From: Bacteroidales bacterium
GTDB taxonomy: Bacteria > Bacteroidota > Bacteroidia > Bacteroidales > UBA3663
Length of the DNA: 26,746 bases
Direction: 5' to 3'
Assembly: GCA_004557315.1 (NCBI GenBank)
Contig: SFEH01000018.1
Location: forward strand, 1 to 26,746
Positions 23,637 through 26,746 of the stretch are shown here, piece by piece. Numbering within the stretch: position 1 is the stretch's first letter; every line of letters starts with the position of its first letter. The notes below the pieces were generated by a model that did no database searches, had not been told where the DNA came from, and saw only the letters and a list, made by a program, of their open reading frames with translations. The position numbers and the translations under genes are program-made.

Positions 23637-26264
23637 ATGAAAAAACATCTCTTATTGGCAATGGTGCTCAGTACCTCAGCCTTAGGCTTGCAAGCGCAAG
23701 CTCTCTTGCCCTATCAGAATGAAGCGTTGAGTCCGACACGACGAGCCAACGACCTTTTGAAGCGTCTGACCCTCGAAGAGAAGGTGGGGCTGATGATGGA
23801 TCAGTCAAAGCCAGTGGAACGCCTGGGAGTGAAGCCTTACCAGTGGTGGAACGAGGCACTGCATGGTGTGGCTCGCAATGGAGTGGCAACGATGTTTCCG
23901 CAAGCCATCGGTTTGGCTGCAACTTTCGATCCAGAACTCGTGCAAGAGTGCTTTGACATAGCAAGCACCGAAGCACGTGTGAAGAACCGTCTGGCACGCG
24001 AGGAGAGCAAGGATAATATCCGTCGATACCAGGGACTCACTTTCTGGACCCCGAATGTAAACATCTTCCGCGACCCACGCTGGGGCCGTGGACAGGAGAC
24101 CTATGGCGAGGATCCATATCTGACCAGCCGCATGGGTGTGGCTGTAGTGAAAGGTCTGCAGGGACCCGACGGCAACAAGACACATGCCTGCGCCAAGCAC
24201 TATGCCGTACACAGCGGACCAGAGTGGAACCGTCACGTCTTCAATGCCGACAACGTGTCACCTCGTGACCTCTGGGAAACTTACCTTCCGGCCTTCAAGG
24301 CACTTGTCACAGAGGCTCATGTCAAGGAGGTGATGTGTGCCTACAATCGTTATGAAAATGAGCCGTGCTGCGGTTCGAGCCGTCTGCTCACGCAGATTTT
24401 GCGCAATGACTGGGGCTTCGACGGACTCGTGACAAGCGACTGTTGGGCCATCAACGACTTCTATACCCCTGGTGCACACATGACAGAACCAGACACCGTC
24501 CATGCCGATGCCAAGGCAGTATGGAGCGGTACGGACTTGGAGTGTGGCAGTTCGTATGTAGAGTTGCCAGAGGCTGTGCGTTTAGGACTCATCACCGAAA
24601 ACCGTATTGACCAGTCAGTGTTCCGTCTGCTCAAGGCTCGTTTTGAGTTGGGAGAGATGGACGATAAAACCCCTTACGATGCAATTCCTGCGTCGGTCAT
24701 TGCATGTGCAGAGCATAAGGCCAAGAGTCTGCAGGCTGCTCGCGAGGGCATCGTGCTGCTTAAAAACGACCGTTCGTCCGATGGCAAGAAGGCACCGCTC
24801 TTGCCGCTCAATCCTCGTCAGACCATAGCTGTGGTGGGCCCGAATGCCAACGACAGCATCATGCTGTGGGGTAACTACAATGGTACGCCCGATGCCACCA
24901 TTACCATCCTTGAAGGTATTCGTAAATATCTGAAGCCTGACAACCTTATATATTCGCAGGGCTGCGATTTGGCACAGACTTCCAGCTACAGGAGTTGGAT
25001 GGGTCTGGGACGTGCTGCTGGCGAACAGGGTTGGTATGCCACTTATTATAACACTACAGACTTCACTGGTCCGGAGGTAGCTCATGCGCGATATAGAAAT
25101 GCCATGAAACTCTATACCTTCGGTGGTACCGCTTTCAAGGCTGGTGTTAACCTTGAGAACTTCTCGGCAGTCTATAAGACCTCAATAAAGACTCCAGAGG
25201 CAAGCCAGATTGAGTTCGATATCAAGGCTGCATGCACAAAGATCCAACTCATCGTGAATGGCAAGGTGGTGATGGAGGCGGAGGGTCAGTTGGGCGATCG
25301 CGACAGCACAGAACCCACCTATGTGCTCGCTACCGAAGCAGGCAAGAGTTATGATCTGGAGGTTCGATATGTGGCTGGCAAGGGAATCAATGCGCTGATG
25401 TTCGATATGGGCAATACTGTCCATTTTGATGACTACCAGCTGCTGAAACAGATTCGTCCAGCCGATGTAGTGGTCTTTGTCGGCGGCATCTCTCCTGGTC
25501 TTGAGGGCGAGGAGATGCCTGTGCAGATTGAGGGCTTCCGTGGTGGCGACCGCACAGACATACAGCTGCCGCGCGTACAACGTGACCTTATTGCCAAGAT
25601 CCATAACGCAGGCAAGCGCATCGTATATATCAACTGTTCAGGATCGGCTATGGCAATGGTGCCAGAGGCCGAGCACTGTGATGCGATGCTGCAAGTGTTC
25701 TACCCTGGTCAGATGGGCGGTCAGGCGGTGGCAGAGACTCTGTTTGGCGACAACAACCCTTCGGGACGTCTGCCTCTCACCTTCTACAAGGACACGCTCC
25801 AGATGCCAAGTTTCCTCGACTATAGCATGAAAGGTCGCACCTACCGTTACATGACTGATAAGCCACAGTTCTGCTTCGGTCATGGTCTCTCATACACCAC
25901 CTTTGCCTACGGTGAGGCACAGCTCGTGGCGGCTGACTATACTGCCGATGGCAAGATGAGCAAGGAGAAGATCATCATCCCTGTCACCAATACCGGCACA
26001 CGTGACGGCGCAGAGGTGGTTCAGCTCTATGTGCAGCGTCCTGATGACAAGGAGGGTCCTGTCAAGACACTTCGTGGCTTCAAGCGCGTCAGCATTGCCA
26101 AGGGCGAAACAGTCAATGTGGAGTTTGCCATCGATGATGAGACCTTCGCATGGTTCGACACCAAGACAGGTCAGATGATGGCTCTGAGCGGTAAGTATAA
26201 CCTGCTCTATGGCGGCACCTCTGATGATGAGTGTTTGAAGAAAATCGAGGTAGTAAGACCATAA
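23637..26264 (+). CDS. Secreted glycoside hydrolase family 3, beta-xylosidase type with PA14 insert
   Basis: The 875-aa enzyme begins with a Sec signal (MKKHLLLAMVLSTSALGLQAQ). The GH3 N-terminal barrel (about 30-350) has WWNEALHGVAR (70-80), FWTPNVNIFRDPRWGRGQET (136-155), AKHYAVHSG (186-194) and the nucleophile Asp268 in GLVTSDCW. The alpha/beta sandwich domain (about 365-735) is interrupted at about 465-600 by a PA14-like domain (GWYATYYNTTDFTGPEVAH). It ends with GGISPGLEGEEM (616-627), where the acid/base Glu should lie, and FYPGQMGGQAVAETLFGD. A fibronectin-III-like domain (about 778-850) closes the protein. The architecture resembles Prevotella beta-xylosidases, so xylo-oligosaccharide hydrolysis is likely, though glucosidase or arabinosidase activity is possible. 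It has its own promoter and a long leader. Confidence 0.92.
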   Translation: MKKHLLLAMVLSTSALGLQAQALLPYQNEALSPTRRANDLLKRLTLEEKVGLMMDQSKPVERLGVKPYQWWNEALHGVARNGVATMFPQAIGLAATFDPELVQECFDIASTEARVKNRLAREESKDNIRRYQGLTFWTPNVNIFRDPRWGRGQETYGEDPYLTSRMGVAVVKGLQGPDGNKTHACAKHYAVHSGPEWNRHVFNADNVSPRDLWETYLPAFKALVTEAHVKEVMCAYNRYENEPCCGSSRLLTQILRNDWGFDGLVTSDCWAINDFYTPGAHMTEPDTVHADAKAVWSGTDLECGSSYVELPEAVRLGLITENRIDQSVFRLLKARFELGEMDDKTPYDAIPASVIACAEHKAKSLQAAREGIVLLKNDRSSDGKKAPLLPLNPRQTIAVVGPNANDSIMLWGNYNGTPDATITILEGIRKYLKPDNLIYSQGCDLAQTSSYRSWMGLGRAAGEQGWYATYYNTTDFTGPEVAHARYRNAMKLYTFGGTAFKAGVNLENFSAVYKTSIKTPEASQIEFDIKAACTKIQLIVNGKVVMEAEGQLGDRDSTEPTYVLATEAGKSYDLEVRYVAGKGINALMFDMGNTVHFDDYQLLKQIRPADVVVFVGGISPGLEGEEMPVQIEGFRGGDRTDIQLPRVQRDLIAKIHNAGKRIVYINCSGSAMAMVPEAEHCDAMLQVFYPGQMGGQAVAETLFGDNNPSGRLPLTFYKDTLQMPSFLDYSMKGRTYRYMTDKPQFCFGHGLSYTTFAYGEAQLVAADYTADGKMSKEKIIIPVTNTGTRDGAEVVQLYVQRPDDKEGPVKTLRGFKRVSIAKGETVNVEFAIDDETFAWFDTKTGQMMALSGKYNLLYGGTSDDECLKKIEVVRP

Positions 26265-26291
26265 CTACATGTTATTCCCCCAACAATTTAG

Positions 26292-26441
26292 GTATGTTGT
26301 GAGAAAGTCGTTGTGGAAGGCGAAGCCAAAGGCGCGACAGAAGCAACTATCAAGAACGCCAAGGCAATGATAATGAACCCAGCTGTCTTTGCAATGAGCA
26401 AGGGCAGCTGGTTTTGTGGATGTACATTGAATGTGAGATAG
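26292..26441 (+). pseudogene. Short coding-like remnant, unknown protein C-terminus
   Basis: Between an in-frame TAG (26289-26291) and a TAG at 26439-26441, frame 3 reads VVVEGEAKGATEATIKNAKA, then MIMNPAVFAMSKGSWFCGC and a short end. This composition looks like protein rather than random spacer. It has no suitable upstream start, so it could be the tail of a deleted gene. I do not recognise the family. The same DNA contains CCAGCTG (26379-26385) pairing with CAGCTGG (26405-26411) before TTTTG, which could instead terminate the xylosidase transcript. Both readings are weak. Confidence 0.35.
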
Positions 26442-26582
26442 ATGTTAAGATGTGAAGGTGTGAAGATGTTCAAGGTCTTCTGTAGTTCCTCTATTCACTG
26501 ATGCAAGGATACTCAGATTTAAGAAATGTGGATAAATATTAAAACCTTATTGACATAATGACATAATGACCTAATGACAAAT
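26442..26582. repeat. Two octamer arrays upstream of the group II intron
   Basis: The first array is ATGTTAAG, ATGTGAAG, GTGTGAAG and a variant of ATGTTCAAG (26442-26474). The second is TGACATAA, TGACATAA, TGACCTAA, TGACAAAT (26551-26582). Read on the other strand the second unit is TTATGTCA, only loosely complementary to the first array, so pairing is doubtful. The first begins directly after the stop of the coding-like remnant. Confidence 0.75.
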
Positions 26583-26631
26583 GATTAGAGCTTTATGTAC
26601 GTGGAGTTTGAAAATAAGTGCCGCACTATAC

Positions 26632-26746
26632 GTGCGACACTTTCATTGTACGCTCGGCATGAGCATTGTCTAACGGGTGAAAGTCCCGAGTGAGCCCTAA
26701 TAGCGGGAATCGCATAGCCCAAGGCAAGGGTGTCCATCGCGAGGTG
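26632..26746 (+). mobile_element. Group II intron, 5' end (continues beyond window)
   Basis: The sequence from GTGCGACAC (26632) matches the 5' splice-site consensus GTGYG of bacterial group II introns. It continues with domain I landmarks that I recall from Bacteroidota introns: GGGTGAAAGTCCCGAGTGAG, TAGCGGGAATCGCATAGCCC and AAGGGTGTCCATCGCGAGGTG. The maturase/reverse transcriptase gene and the 3' end are outside the window. The 5' exon ends in CACTATAC. Exon bases AAGTGcCGCAC (26616-26626) form an inverted repeat with intron bases GTGCGaCACTT (26632-26642) across the junction. Confidence 0.88.

Noticed and set aside
26288..26473. 61-aa minus-strand hydrophobic ORF
   Set aside because: It is antisense to the better coding-like frame and to an octamer array, with no promoter or family match.

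Overview
The window reads as chromosome of a Bacteroidota species, most likely a gut or rumen member of Prevotellaceae (family-level placement is inference). Three things support this. Promoters fit the Bacteroidota pattern, TTTG-like -33 boxes 18-22 nt from TAnnTTTG -7 boxes. Ribosome-binding sites are weak or absent. The gene content is typical of the group: a MurF-Alr fusion, a GSCFA protein, a bacterial GH3-auxin-family enzyme, AsnA, and secreted GH43 and GH3 xylan/arabinan-type hydrolases.

Layout. 1-1276 is the 3' part of dnaE, broken by a frameshift near 460-467. 1288-4979 (minus) is a translationally coupled pair, pnp then an RluA-type pseudouridine synthase. From 5162 to 14288 all genes run on the plus strand: a lipoprotein with a cysteine-less thioredoxin-like domain, greA, a HIT protein, clpP, clpX, a GSCFA protein, murF-alr and a phospholipase D/cardiolipin-synthase-like protein. 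The genes from HIT onward are tightly spaced (57 nt to overlapping) and probably form one operon joining ClpXP proteolysis with envelope synthesis. 14446-16799 is a GH3-auxin-type adenylating enzyme coupled by TAATG to a HAD phosphatase, followed by asnA. A 16-bp bidirectional terminator separates asnA from a convergent secreted GH43 enzyme. Then come tRNA-Glu(UUC), a ZIP metal transporter (minus), a LuxR-type HTH remnant and a GNAT-DUF2200 operon (minus). An 829-nt gene-free stretch (22808-23636) precedes a secreted GH3 beta-xylosidase-type enzyme. The window ends in a small ORF remnant and the 5' end of a group II intron whose body lies beyond the edge.

The most unusual content is intergenic. 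At least six spacers hold tandem arrays of very short units whose period differs from site to site: 9 nt before the HIT gene, 8 nt before the GH3-auxin gene, 8 nt after the HAD gene, 10 nt before asnA, a 10/11/8 composite before the xylosidase, and 8 nt before the intron. In several sites the array occurs twice in opposite orientation, so the spacer can fold into a long imperfect hairpin. For the GH3-auxin gene this array fills nearly the whole predicted 5' UTR. A second unusual site is a perfect 23-bp inverted repeat (22858-22933) whose outer ends supply the -33 boxes of two divergent promoters. A third is a possible three-way-junction RNA at the extreme 5' end of the xylosidase leader. All of these are read by eye; nothing was computed or searched.
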